Made by a program: the position numbers and the translations under genes. This document shows, piece by piece, positions 37,601-45,412 of a stretch of DNA of 64,000 bases. Numbering within the stretch: the first letter of the stretch is position 1; the number at the start of each line of letters is the position of its first letter. The DNA lies in assembly GCF_020164745.1 (NCBI RefSeq), contig NZ_JAIUGV010000022.1:1-64000 (forward strand), given 5' to 3'. This stretch comes from Mesorhizobium sp. ES1-4. Its GTDB lineage: Bacteria > Pseudomonadota > Alphaproteobacteria > Rhizobiales > Rhizobiaceae. The notes below the pieces were generated by a model. That model did no database searches and was not told where the DNA came from. It saw only the letters and a list, made by a program, of their open reading frames with translations.

Positions 37601-38408
37601 GGCACCGATGCGCAATGCAGAAGGGGCGATTGTTCAGTGGAACGTCGTCTGTCTGGACATCGACGGTGAAGTTCGCACGCAAGAAGAGCTGCGCCTGGCG
37701 CAAGAGAGACTTGCACGTGCGAGCCAGGCGGCGAGTCTCGCCGAGCTTTCAGCCTCTATAGCGCATGAGGTGAACCAACCTCTGGCGGCTGTTGTCGCCA
37801 ACTCATATGCCTGCCAGCGCTGGCTCACGGCCGAACCGCCAAATATCGAGCGAGCGCAGAAGACTGTGGAGCGTATTATCCGTGACGCCAACTCAGCCGC
37901 GGATGTCGTCAGCCGCATCCGCGCCTTATTCAAGCAATCTGCGGACGGGATGGCTTACACAGCACTCGACAGCGTCATCGCGGAGGCGCGCGACCTCATC
38001 GCCGAGGAGGCGGTGCGGCGCCGTGTTCGTCTGGATATCGATGTCGAAAGCGACCTTCCTATTGTCGCGCTCGATCGGGTGCAGATTCAGCAGGTTCTGG
38101 TGAACCTCATCCGCAATGGGATCGAGGCGATGGACTCTGTTACAGGCGACAAGGTTCTTGGACTTCGCGTGCGCCGGATAGGGGACGCGATCCAGATCGA
38201 GATTAGCGATTGTGGCCCGGGCATTGAGTTTCCTGATCGGATATTCGAGCCGTTCTTTACGACGAAAGAGAACGGCATGGGCATGGGACTCGCGATCTGC
38301 CGTTCGATCGTCGAGTCCCATGGCGGACGGTTGTGGGTGGAGAAGAGCGAGCGGCACGGGTCGGCGTTCGTCTTCACGATGCCCGTTGAAATGAAAGCGG
38401 CAGCATGA
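34611..38408 (+). CDS. Multi-PAS sensor histidine kinase (FixL/DctB class)
   Basis: A 1265-residue protein without membrane segments, hence a cytoplasmic sensor. It contains seven complete PAS repeats of about 115-130 residues plus one truncated repeat (about 145-220) that lacks the PAS front half. Repeats end in motifs such as FRRANGTYVWARTAARPARD and begin with ELSQLVDMVP-like linkers. The kinase core has His1052 in ASIAHEVNQPLAAVVANSYA, the HisKA subtype of FixL/DctB relatives, and HATPase_c with NLIRNGIEA, ISDCGPGIE and GMGMGLAIC. No haem-binding FixL residues were identified, so an oxygen-sensing role is not supported. There is no receiver in the chain; the next gene, overlapping by ATGA, supplies it. 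Confidence 0.93.
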   Translation: MTTAFNSPSDPDAEALRAARLIESVVGNGWATDAAGRFSYVTPSTLSLLGTTLEEFNTWPEDGSAGWKRLIHPDDYDRAVAEWRRCLRTGEHYNVEHRILRASGAYGWSRSSGQPLCDSEGNAVAWYGTLIEGDAPSAATERFADVISAALEKEAASDALHSLSLVHPDDRTAAAHAVARAFWTGVPQVTRHRQLQADGSYRWNETRSEPGYSVSVDIDDLVTDGEPLSGADLDLLMENNAGPIPSAKIVESIFGNGWAFDAAGRWIYLHPFALSSLGVTLEDLNAPLNEGYTAWKRLLHPDDYEQIAVIWRHCLRTGDHFNVEFRFRRANGTYVWARTAARPARDSQGRITGWYGIALDNDVYKKTVAELRGRERELSQLVDMVPVQIRRLTPEGEPIFFNRRLLDFFGFDGVADLDKPGMTRLAAAIQSLVYPEDAAGLLETVRQSLATGEPYSMKYRMRRADGAYRWVDGRGEPLRDHSGAIIQWYAISIDIDDEMRAQEALRDRERELSQLVDMVPSFLWRLSASGEPVFFSKRMVEYLGLDVGGYENGGGNGLKAAITAVVHPDDVAKLEAAINHSVATGESFSLNYRLRRADGVFRWMSGRAEPMRNECGAVVQWYGLSHDIDDQVRAEEALRKANRQLEQMIDAVPVNILSFAPSGRITYTSKRYLEKVGSPPTHINDFDALARDLAHPEDFPTMFRRASNGFASGQPFMNRFRRREKDGVYRWIEARAQPLRDTDGAIVQWYMASIDIEDEMRAQEALRERERELQQLVDALPVHIWSWTPDGKLAYVNRRSLEDLGIYGADFEDFTRVAQELIHPEDAPEVLNRSANCLKTGDSFIMRYRRRWKDGSYRWIEGRCEPLRDRDGAIVHWYQVSIDIDEEMRAQVALRERERSLWQLVETLPVMIDCAAPNGEPIYRSRQLREFLGYELEILDGKGKSRLSGTLDEGVHPDDLAGVKANYAHSLATGEPYARRHRLRRFDGEYCWVDTRAAPMRNAEGAIVQWNVVCLDIDGEVRTQEELRLAQERLARASQAASLAELSASIAHEVNQPLAAVVANSYACQRWLTAEPPNIERAQKTVERIIRDANSAADVVSRIRALFKQSADGMAYTALDSVIAEARDLIAEEAVRRRVRLDIDVESDLPIVALDRVQIQQVLVNLIRNGIEAMDSVTGDKVLGLRVRRIGDAIQIEISDCGPGIEFPDRIFEPFFTTKENGMGMGLAICRSIVESHGGRLWVEKSERHGSAFVFTMPVEMKAAA

Positions 38409-39052
38409 CGCCCCACGATCAAATGGTCTTCATCGTCGATGATGACGTGCGTATTCGGGAAGCACTTGGTGAGCTTCTGGAGTCCCATGGCATGCGAGCC
38501 GTAGCGTTCGGATCGGCCGGCGACTATGTCCTTGCCGACAAGCCGGACGTCCCCGCATGCCTGATCCTCGATGTGGAATTGCCTGACATCAACGGTCTCG
38601 ATCTGCAGAAGCAGATCGCCGAGGGCGATCATCCCCCGATCGTCTTCATAACCGGGCATGGAGACATTCCGTCCTCGGTGCGTGCGATCAAGCACGGCGC
38701 TGTGGACTTCCTGACAAAGCCTTTCAGCGATGCGGACCTCATGGTTGCGATCCGGGCAGCGATCGCCCAGGATCGGGAAAGGCGATCAGAGCGCGCCGAG
38801 CTCACCGTGTTAAAGCAACGCTATCAAGAGCTCACGCAGCGAGAACGCGAGGTGCTTCCGCTGGTTGTGAGTGGCCTGCTCAACAAACAGGCCGCGGCTG
38901 AGTTGGGGATCAGCGAGGTCACGCTGCAAATCCATAGACGGAACGTGATGCAGAAAATGGCTGCGGCATCACTCGCTGATCTCGTGCGCATGGCGGAGCG
39001 GTTGGAGATACCGATCAGCCACTCTCGGCGAACGGGAGGGAACGGAGTGTGA
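38405..39052 (+). CDS. FixJ-family response regulator
   Basis: A 215-residue response regulator. The receiver has DDD near residue 12, Asp56 in LILDVELPDINGLDL, and KPFSD. The LuxR-type helix-turn-helix (LTQREREVLPLVVSGLLNKQ, then EVTLQIHRRNVMQKM) is typical of the FixJ branch. It overlaps the kinase gene by four bases and the next receiver gene by four bases, so all are translationally coupled. It is the direct candidate target of the multi-PAS kinase. Confidence 0.94.
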   Translation: MTPHDQMVFIVDDDVRIREALGELLESHGMRAVAFGSAGDYVLADKPDVPACLILDVELPDINGLDLQKQIAEGDHPPIVFITGHGDIPSSVRAIKHGAVDFLTKPFSDADLMVAIRAAIAQDRERRSERAELTVLKQRYQELTQREREVLPLVVSGLLNKQAAAELGISEVTLQIHRRNVMQKMAAASLADLVRMAERLEIPISHSRRTGGNGV

Positions 39053-39426
39053 GCAAGGTGCGACCTGTCGTGGCGATTGTCGATGACGACCCAAGATTGC
39101 TCGAGTCGCTCGAGAACCTTTTGGAGTCTGCGGGCTATGCTCCCCGCAGCTTCTCGTCGGCGGGATCACTCCTCGTCAGCGGGCTCTCCGACGTCGACTT
39201 GCTCATTACCGATATCGGGATGCCTGGGACGGACGGCTTTGAACTTCGTGACTTGGTCAAGAAGACGCGTGCAGACCTACCGGTTTTCCTGATCACCGGA
39301 CGCCATGAGATAGCGGATCAGTACCGTGCCAAAGGCATCAGCGGATTTTTCCGCAAGCCCTTCGACGGCCAGGCCCTACTTGCAGCCGTGAGCGAAGCTT
39401 TACGCAACCAAGAAACCGAGGGATGA
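39049..39426 (+). CDS. Single-domain response regulator
   Basis: A 125-residue stand-alone receiver: DDDPRLLESLE at the start, phospho-accepting Asp55 in LLITDIGMPGTDGFEL, the threonine in FLITGR and lysine in FRKPF. There is no output domain. It may act as a phosphate sink or a relay between the two FixJ-type regulators. It starts with GTG overlapping the previous stop, and its own end overlaps the next gene by ATGA. Confidence 0.92.
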   Translation: MSKVRPVVAIVDDDPRLLESLENLLESAGYAPRSFSSAGSLLVSGLSDVDLLITDIGMPGTDGFELRDLVKKTRADLPVFLITGRHEIADQYRAKGISGFFRKPFDGQALLAAVSEALRNQETEG

Positions 39427-40157
39427 ACATGAGAGTTGACCAACCGCTCTTGCAGAGATCGACGCCGGTGTCACGGCAGCGGAAGGCTGAGCCGCAGCAG
39501 CCGCTCGTCATCATTGTCGATGACGATGCGTCTGTTCGGGAAGCACTATCGGAGTTGATCCTGTCCATGGGCTTTGAGCCGGTCTGCTTTGCCTCGACCC
39601 GCGAATTGCTCGACGCGGACGTCTTGGACAGCCCCGGTTGCTTGATCCTCGACGTGCGCATGCCAGGGGCAAGCGGTCTCGATCTACAGCACCATCTTGC
39701 GACAAACGGCAATCCCAAGCCCATCATCTTCCTGACCGGGCATGGCGACATACCGATGACTGTCCAGGCGATGAAGGCGGGCGCTGTGGATTTTCTCACC
39801 AAACCGGTGCGCGACCAAACACTCCTTGACGCCGTGATCGCGGGCATTGCGGTGGATGCCAAGCGGCGGGCGGATGCGGTGGTCGTCAAGCGCAACATCG
39901 AGCGCGTCGAGACGCTGACCCCGCGCGAGCGCGAAGTTCTGCATGAAGTGGCGCGCGGGCGTCTCAACAAACAGATCGCTTTCGACCTCGGCATCAGTGA
40001 AGTGACCGTCAAGCTTCACCGCGGCAATGTCATGCGCAAGATGGAAGCTGCTTCCATCGGTGAGCTGATCCGGGCCTGGGAAACGCTGCCCCCGTCAATG
40101 CGCGAGGCCGGCGCGGCCAGGACTTTCGAAGGGGTGAACCTCGCCTCCGTCCGATAG
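39423..40157 (+). CDS. Second FixJ-family response regulator
   Basis: A 244-residue regulator with a receiver (DDDASVREALSELI, Asp77 in LILDVRMPGASGLDL, KPVRD) and a LuxR-type helix-turn-helix (LTPREREVLHEVARGRLNKQ, EVTVKLHRGNVMRKM). It has about 20 extra N-terminal residues rich in Arg/Gln. ATG 39423 overlaps the previous stop; ATG 39429, preceded by GAGGG at good spacing, is equally likely. It is the last gene of a four-gene coupled operon with the multi-PAS kinase. Confidence 0.93.
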   Translation: MNMRVDQPLLQRSTPVSRQRKAEPQQPLVIIVDDDASVREALSELILSMGFEPVCFASTRELLDADVLDSPGCLILDVRMPGASGLDLQHHLATNGNPKPIIFLTGHGDIPMTVQAMKAGAVDFLTKPVRDQTLLDAVIAGIAVDAKRRADAVVVKRNIERVETLTPREREVLHEVARGRLNKQIAFDLGISEVTVKLHRGNVMRKMEAASIGELIRAWETLPPSMREAGAARTFEGVNLASVR

Positions 40158-40212
40158 GATCGCCCGGCCGCTGGCGCTTCTTTCGTTAAAAATAGCCGGC
40201 CCAGGGCGATCC
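40157..40212. terminator. Inverted repeat between convergent genes
   Basis: GGATCGCCC at 40157-40165 pairs with GGGCGATCC at 40204-40212, with a nested GGC/GCC pairing inside. It lies directly after the FixJ-type operon and before the end of the convergent hydrolase gene. The loop holds TTAAAAAT. A possible terminator of moderate quality. Confidence 0.45.
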
Positions 40213-40298
40213 TGACGCAGACAACACTTTATAAAGGTTAGAGCGAGCGACAACCGCCGCATGTAACCCGGTGTTGTGCCTTCAGCCATCAGCGAAGC

Positions 40299-41165
40299 TT
40301 AGTATACTGATGGCAGGAACTCGATCAGGGCCTTGGTGACGGCAACTGGCTGCTCCTCCGAGACCCAGTGGCCTGAGCCCTCGACGACTACGGCGCGTAC
40401 GTTTTCGGCGACATGGCGGAGATGGTCTTCGTACATCGATCCCAAGCCACCCGAACCGCTTATACCGAGCACCGGCATCGTCAGCTTGTGCTTTGCAAAA
40501 GCTTTGTTCTGTTCTTCGTCACGGGGGAAAGCCCGGTAGTACTCGAAGCCTGCGCGCAATGCGCCAGGCTGGGCATAAGAACGGCCGTAGACTTCGTCGG
40601 CTTCGTTGTCGAACACGCGAGTATTTACCCCCTCTGCATTATGAAACCACCTTAAATACTCTAGCTCGCGACCGGCAATGAGCATTTCCGGCACGTCGCG
40701 CACGGAATGGAAACGAAAATGCCAAGTGCGGGGGCCTTGGATCAATTCGTTCCACGGCTCGATGCCAGGCAGCGGGACGTCTAGGATGGCCAGTGTGGCG
40801 ACTTCCTCCTGGTGCTGCGCCGCATAGGAATAAACGACCATGCCACCCATATCGTGGCCGACAAGATTGACGACCGGACCAAGGTTCAACTGATTGACCA
40901 GTGCGCTAATATCCTCAGCAATCGACGCCTTTTCGTAGCCGGTCGCAGGCTTGGCGGTGTAACCCAAACCGCGCAAATCGGGCGCAAGTACCGTGTAACC
41001 GCGCGCCACCAGTTGTGGCATTACAAAGCGCCACATGTATGAGGTCGTGCCCCAACCATGCAACAACACAACAGTTTTCGGGCCACCTACCGCCAGCAAA
41101 TAGTGATACACTACACCGTTTACGTCGGCCTTGCGGTCGACGATACGTGCCGACAGGTCAGTCAA
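40299..41165 (-). CDS. Alpha/beta hydrolase (epoxide hydrolase/dehalogenase-like), leader frameshifted
   Basis: The body of a hydrolase of about 288 residues. HGWG supplies the oxyanion region, the nucleophile is Asp in GHDMGG (as in epoxide hydrolases and haloalkane dehalogenases), and the catalytic His is in GSGHWVSEEQP. The first in-frame start is a TTG at 41165 with no ribosome site. The frame continues upstream as TPPGQLTDLSARIVD, and a complete signal peptide lies just upstream in another frame (41162-41263). The simplest reading is an exported enzyme whose gene has lost its leader by a one-base frameshift, or an assembly error at that place. Convergent with the FixJ operon. Confidence 0.8.
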   Translation of the reverse strand: MTDLSARIVDRKADVNGVVYHYLLAVGGPKTVVLLHGWGTTSYMWRFVMPQLVARGYTVLAPDLRGLGYTAKPATGYEKASIAEDISALVNQLNLGPVVNLVGHDMGGMVVYSYAAQHQEEVATLAILDVPLPGIEPWNELIQGPRTWHFRFHSVRDVPEMLIAGRELEYLRWFHNAEGVNTRVFDNEADEVYGRSYAQPGALRAGFEYYRAFPRDEEQNKAFAKHKLTMPVLGISGSGGLGSMYEDHLRHVAENVRAVVVEGSGHWVSEEQPVAVTKALIEFLPSVY

Positions 41166-41263
41166 TTGTCCGGGCGGCGTGTCTGAGCTCGGGCGTTGGC
41201 AGAAGTCGATGGCGCGGCGGCAAGGGTCGCAACGAGGAAACCAGAAAGCAAGCCAAGGCGCAT
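41162..41263 (-). pseudogene. Signal peptide of the downstream hydrolase, in a shifted frame
   Basis: ATG 41263, preceded by GGAG eight bases upstream, encodes MRLGLLSGFLVATLAAAPST and then NARAQ, a textbook Sec signal peptide with an AxA-type cleavage region, and stops after 33 codons within the start of the hydrolase frame. In the hydrolase frame the neighbouring codons read TPPGQLTDL. Joining the two needs a shift of one base near 41170-41185. Confidence 0.65.
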
Positions 41264-41817
41264 TAAAAGCACTCCGGGATTGTGAGCTCCAAAGGGCTCC
41301 AAGAGCGGCAAATGCTGCTTAATGTCTATAGAACGAAAGCTACCAGATCTTTGTTCTGATAATCGCATGCGGTATACGTAATATAAGCCTCAGACCCGCG
41401 GCGAGTTGATCCCGCAATATAAGGACCACATTGGCGAATCTTGTCGCGATCCGTTCGGGCGGTGACGTGCTCGTGATCAGCCGTTTCTCGTTTGGGAAGG
41501 AATCCTTACACGGCTGATGGGCCTTGTTTGTAACGGCCGCCGCACGGGCGGCTCATCGCGCTTGACACTAACGTCTGTCAATTTCAGCCCATCTCAGTGA
41601 CAGTTCCACCTCAGCGTGGCTACCCTGCACCTTGGCATCATATGTCAGATCCTTCCGTAGAATAGGTTTGCGGGTCGGATCGGCGCATCTTCTCCCTTGC
41701 AAGCCATCACGATCATCGAGCGTCGCCGCTCTTTCGCCCGCTCCTCCCCCGAAAGCGACCGTGCAGGTCGATCCGGTGATCGTGATGGTGAGCCACTCTA
41801 GAAGCCAAGCACCAAGG
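41264..41817. other. Intergenic stretch holding the hydrolase leader repeat
   Basis: About 550 bases between divergent hydrolase genes. No gene recognised. It contains the leader repeat at 41624-41695. Confidence 0.5.
41624..41695 (+). promoter_or_regulatory. Leader repeat, copy 1
   Basis: About 72 bases upstream of a hydrolase gene that match a second copy at 44450-44522. Shared blocks are CCTGCACCTTGGCATC, AATAGGT and CGGATCGGCGCATC, in the same order and almost the same spacing. A TTGGCA box and a TAGAAT box are present but 20 bases apart, so promoter identity is uncertain. Confidence 0.6.
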
Positions 41818-42804
41818 ATGGACATGATGAGTACGGATGGACTTTTCACCCTCGGTGCAACCCGCCGCGACGTCTTGTTGGCCAGTTTTTCAGCGGCGGT
41901 CATAGTGGGACTGCCAGTCGCCTCGTCATCTGGCGCCCAGCAAAACCCGCATGTTCCCACCCCTCAATCAGGACGCAAAACGATGAGCACCATCACAAGC
42001 AAGGACGGTACGGAAATCTACTACAAGGACTGGGGTAGGGGTCCTCCTATAACCTTCTCACACGGCTGGCCGCTGAATTCCGACGCCTGGGACGCGCAGA
42101 TGCTCTTTCTAGCCCATAACGGATTTCGCGTGGTTGCGCATGACCGGCGCGGCCATGGCCGCTCCAGCCAGGCCACGTCCGGCAACGACATGGATGGCTA
42201 CGCGGACGATCTTGCAGCCGTGATCGAGGCGCTGGATCTCCGGGACGCCACGCTGGTCGGGCATTCAACCGGGGGAGGCGAGGTCGCTCGCTATATCGGA
42301 CGGCACGGGACGGAACGCGTGGCCAAGGCTGTTCTCATCGCCGCTGTTCCGCCGATCATGGTGAAGACGCCGGCCAATCCGGAAGGTCTGCCGATCGAAG
42401 TGTTCGACGGCATAAGGGTTGGCCTCCTCAAGGATCGCTCGCAGCACTATCTGGACCTCGCACGGTCGTTTTATGGTGCAAACAGGCCAGGCGCCACGGT
42501 CTCCCAGGGGGTTCTGGATCAGTTCTGGCTCTGGAGCATGCAGGTCGGTCTCGTGAATGCATATGAATGCGTCAAAGCGTTCTCCGAAACCGACTTCACC
42601 GAAGACCTCAAGAAATTCGATATACCGACGTTGATCTTGCATGGCGAGGACGACCAGATCGTCCCGGTCAAGGATTCTTCAGTCAAGTCGGCGCGGCTGA
42701 TCAAGGGTGCAAAGGCCATATATTACCCTGGGGCGCCCCACGGCATCACAGCCACGCACCAGGATCAGGTCAACGCCGATCTGCTCGCCTTCATCAAAGC
42801 TTAG
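41818..42804 (+). CDS. Exported alpha/beta hydrolase (non-haem chloroperoxidase-like)
   Basis: A 328-residue alpha/beta hydrolase. The N-terminus has a twin-arginine-like leader (ATRRDVLLASFSAAVIVGLP), so Tat export is likely. The mature domain starts near MSTITSKDGTEIYYKDWG and has SHGWPLNSDAW, the nucleophile serine in GHSTGGGEVARYIGRHG, an aspartate in HGEDDQIVP and histidine in PGAPHGI, the Ser-Asp-His triad of cofactor-free chloroperoxidases and related esterases. ATG 41818, 41824 and 41827 are all possible; AAGGA fits the second best. A near-identical-family protein without leader would start at MSTITS. A strong terminator follows 15 bases after the stop. Confidence 0.88.
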   Translation: MDMMSTDGLFTLGATRRDVLLASFSAAVIVGLPVASSSGAQQNPHVPTPQSGRKTMSTITSKDGTEIYYKDWGRGPPITFSHGWPLNSDAWDAQMLFLAHNGFRVVAHDRRGHGRSSQATSGNDMDGYADDLAAVIEALDLRDATLVGHSTGGGEVARYIGRHGTERVAKAVLIAAVPPIMVKTPANPEGLPIEVFDGIRVGLLKDRSQHYLDLARSFYGANRPGATVSQGVLDQFWLWSMQVGLVNAYECVKAFSETDFTEDLKKFDIPTLILHGEDDQIVPVKDSSVKSARLIKGAKAIYYPGAPHGITATHQDQVNADLLAFIKA

Positions 42805-42819
42805 TGCTCAGGCAGCGGT

Positions 42820-42860
42820 CTAGGCTGGCCGCACCATACCGGTGCGGCCAGCCTAGTTTT
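42820..42860 (+). terminator. Strong rho-independent terminator
   Basis: CTAGGCTGGCCGCACC (42820-42835) pairs perfectly with GGTGCGGCCAGCCTAG (42841-42856) over a five-base loop, followed by TTTT. It ends the chloroperoxidase-like gene. Confidence 0.92.
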
Positions 42861-42978
42861 GAAAACTTAGCATCGATGGCTGCTGGAGATGCTTCCTGGT
42901 CACAGCGTCCGAGTTCACGCTGAGAACTGCGGTTGGCAGCTGCGGCGGCTCTCGTAAAAATCATCAGAGGCAATTCAA

Positions 42979-43728
42979 ATGGGTATACTTTCAGGAAAAA
43001 CTGCGTTGATCACCGGCGGAAACAGTGGGATTGGGCTATCGGCGGCGAAAGCTTTCGCATCGGAGGGGGCGCAGGTAGTAATCACCGGCCGGAGACAGCG
43101 TGCCGTCGAGGAGGCAGTCTCCGAGATCGGAGCGGGCGCACTGGGCATTCAGGGTGATGTAGCCGACGTGGCGCACCACGAGGATGTCGCACGACAGATC
43201 CATCAAAGGTTTGGGGCGTTCGACATCTATATGGCGAACGCAGGCGTGAACACCATCACGCATTCGTCGGCAGTTTCCGAAGACGAGTACGATGCGCAGT
43301 TCTCTATCAATGCGCGCGGCGCCTTTTTTGGCGTGCAGAAACTGATCCCGTTGATGCGCGATGGCGGCGCAGTCATACTGACGGGATCAATCGCCAGCGA
43401 GAAGGTCTTGGAAGGCCATGCCGTTTATGCAGGCTCCAAGGCAGCCATCGGCGCCTTCGCGCGCAGTTGGGCGATAGAACTGAAATCGCGTCGCATACGC
43501 GTCAACGTGCTCAGCCCCGGCCCCGTCGATACGGCTATTCTCGACAAATTGGGTGTACCGGCCGAAATGCGTGCTTCCTTCCAGAAGTCCATGGCGGAAG
43601 CAATTCCCCTTGGTCGAATGGGCCAGCCGGAAGAACTGGCAAAAGCCGCTCTGTTCTTGGCATCGGACGCAAGCAGTTTTGTCACCGGTGTCAATCTGCG
43701 GGTCGACGGCGGAATGGCATTGCTTTGA
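42979..43728 (+). CDS. SDR family oxidoreductase
   Basis: A 249-residue classical SDR. Glycine motif TGGNSGIG at about 13-20, NAG in YMANAGVN, catalytic serine in LTGSIAS, YAGSK for Tyr/Lys, and PGPVDT plus FLASDASSFVTG near the C-terminus. The arginine in TGRRQRA after the second strand suggests NADPH preference (inference). GAGGCAA lies upstream of the ATG. It stands between two terminators and is probably its own transcription unit. Confidence 0.92.
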   Translation: MGILSGKTALITGGNSGIGLSAAKAFASEGAQVVITGRRQRAVEEAVSEIGAGALGIQGDVADVAHHEDVARQIHQRFGAFDIYMANAGVNTITHSSAVSEDEYDAQFSINARGAFFGVQKLIPLMRDGGAVILTGSIASEKVLEGHAVYAGSKAAIGAFARSWAIELKSRRIRVNVLSPGPVDTAILDKLGVPAEMRASFQKSMAEAIPLGRMGQPEELAKAALFLASDASSFVTGVNLRVDGGMALL

Positions 43729-43888
43729 GCCGGGGTAACCAAGTCGCTGCAGCCGTTTGATTGTCGAGCGTCGAGCGCCATCCCACCCGGCCAGATCCAA
43801 GGGTGAAAGGTGGTTCTATAGCTCCCCGGCCTCAGAACCTGTGTCAGGGGCTCGAGGCGAATCTCAAGGTCCTTTGGAAAGCGTGAAG

Positions 43889-43913
43889 AGGACCGGGGCG
43901 ACGCCCCGGTCCT
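43889..43913 (-). terminator. Terminator hairpin of the DUF680-like gene
   Basis: AGGACCGGGGC (43889-43899) pairs with GCCCCGGTCCT (43903-43913) across a three-base loop, 25 bases past the minus-strand stop at 43938. The following minus-strand bases are only moderately T-rich. Confidence 0.7.
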
Positions 43914-43937
43914 TCCAGATTCTACAATTTTCGGGTG

Positions 43938-44162
43938 CTAGTGACCCCAGATGCCCTGCCCCGGGTCCTTGCTGGGAGCAATCGGCTTGCGCACGGTCTC
44001 CTGCACGCCGGCATCGATGCCCGTCTTCCTGATCGAGGAGGTGTGCATGCTCTCGGAAGAAGTTGCGGGTTGCTGGGAGTTTGATCCGTAGTGATCGCTT
44101 CCGGCGACGGCGTTTCCTGCTGCAACAAGAAGGATTGCGGCAGCAAGAGATGTCTTCTTCAT
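43938..44162 (-). CDS. DUF680-like small secreted protein
   Basis: A 74-residue protein with a clear Sec signal peptide (MKKTSLAAAILLVAAGNAVA) followed by GSDHYGSNSQQP and a Ser/Thr-rich tail. The pattern is that of DUF680, a family of small exported proteins that I know almost only from Mesorhizobium. Function unknown. It has its own terminator and an AT-rich upstream region, so it is probably a well-expressed single gene. It supports the assignment of the window. Confidence 0.8.
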   Translation of the reverse strand: MKKTSLAAAILLVAAGNAVAGSDHYGSNSQQPATSSESMHTSSIRKTGIDAGVQETVRKPIAPSKDPGQGIWGH

Positions 44163-44560
44163 TTTGGTAACTCCATGGTTAATTTTTGATCGTATTCACA
44201 ATAACAATATAAATGCTGCGCCATTGCGGAGCGATCAGACGATGTGGCTGTTTGATCCATACGAAAGCATTGGGCTGTGAAGGCCGAAGGTCAGGAGCAA
44301 TGTCGTTCGCGGTGGGAGTCTCGCCGTTACGCCGGGGCGGCAGTGGTGTTTGGAGGCAGCTCAGTGAACTTCTATTGGTCACGAACTCCCGCGTTTCCGT
44401 CGATCGGCGCCCCGCATACCCAGGTCACCTGATCGTAGCGATGAGCCATCCTGCACCTTGGCATCGTATGACTGACCATTCCGCACAATAGGTCGGCGCC
44501 CCGGATCGGCGCATCCTTCTCCACATTGGTCAAATGCAAGGCCGACAAAGGAGAACGCAA
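44163..44560. other. Intergenic region with leader repeat, no gene
   Basis: About 400 bases upstream of the second hydrolase operon. The first 50 bases are AT-rich and probably hold the DUF680 promoter. The repeat at 44450-44522 is described separately. Otherwise nothing recognised. Confidence 0.5.
44450..44522 (+). promoter_or_regulatory. Leader repeat, copy 2
   Basis: A diverged copy of 41624-41695: CCTGCACCTTGGCATC, ATTCCG, ACAATAGGT and CGGATCGGCGCATC occur in the same order. It ends about 40 bases before the start of a different hydrolase gene, so the two genes may share a regulator or derive from duplicated upstream DNA. Confidence 0.6.
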
Positions 44561-45349
44561 ATGCGAAATGTCACTGGAATCCTGGCGCTGGCCGCCGCGC
44601 TTGCCGTCGCGGGTGGCGCGACGGCGCACGCGGCCGGAGCGAAGCCCAAGCCGACGATCGTGCTTGTGCACGGGGCCTTCGCCGAATCGTCGAGTTGGGA
44701 CGCGGTCATAACCAAACTCGGCAGGGACGGCTATGTAGCGAAGGCTGCAGCCAATCCCCTCCGCAGCGTCGCCAGCGATGCCGCGGCGGTCTCGGCCATC
44801 ATCCGGTCGGTCCCCGGACCGATCGTGCTGGTGGGGCATTCCTACGGCGGACCCGTGATCACCGAAGCCGCCAATGGCAATACCAATGTGAAGGCCTTGG
44901 TATACGTGGCCGGATTCGCGCCGGATACGGGCGAATCGAGCGCCACGTTGTCCAGCATGTTTCCCGGCAGCACTTTGGCAAGCGCGCTTGCTCCAGTCGC
45001 GTCGCCGAACGGCGGCCAGGACCTCTTCATACAGCCGGAGAAATTCCGAGCCCAGTTCGCGGCCGACGTTCCCGAAGAGCAGTCGTCGCTAATGGCGGCC
45101 ACCCAACGCCCCATCGCGCAGGCAGCTCTGGCCGAGGCCTCGGGCGTCGCTTCATGGAAAACGCTGCCGTCCTACATGATCTACGGCACCGATGACCGAA
45201 ATATCCCGGCAGCCGTCATGAGCTTCATGACCAAGCGCGCGCACGCCGTGAAGACGGTCATCATCGAGGGCGCTTCCCACGCGCTCATGATCTCTCACCC
45301 CGACGAGGTCACCTCACTTATCGAGGACGCCGCATCGGCCAGCGAATAG
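44561..45349 (+). CDS. Exported alpha/beta hydrolase
   Basis: A 262-residue hydrolase with a Sec signal peptide (about 1-26: MRNVTGILALAAALAVAGGA, then THAAG). VLVHGAFAESSSW forms the oxyanion region, the nucleophile serine is in GHSYGG, the acid is in YGTDDRNIP, and histidine is in EGASHALM. This resembles the RsbQ/methylesterase-like branch often annotated only as alpha/beta hydrolase. AAAGGAG precedes the ATG. It begins a run of five co-directional genes spaced 58-71 bases apart. Confidence 0.9.
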   Translation: MRNVTGILALAAALAVAGGATAHAAGAKPKPTIVLVHGAFAESSSWDAVITKLGRDGYVAKAAANPLRSVASDAAAVSAIIRSVPGPIVLVGHSYGGPVITEAANGNTNVKALVYVAGFAPDTGESSATLSSMFPGSTLASALAPVASPNGGQDLFIQPEKFRAQFAADVPEEQSSLMAATQRPIAQAALAEASGVASWKTLPSYMIYGTDDRNIPAAVMSFMTKRAHAVKTVIIEGASHALMISHPDEVTSLIEDAASASE

Positions 45350-45412
45350 CTAGCCGGAAAGTCGTCATCCGACCAACACCCACAAATCAACACCCCCAAC
45401 AGGAGATTGGAA

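Noticed and set aside
34611..38408. Identification of the multi-PAS kinase as FixL
   Set aside because: The kinase core belongs to the same class, but I could not find the haem-binding PAS signature, and the operon has a lone receiver and no fixK. A FixL name is not justified.
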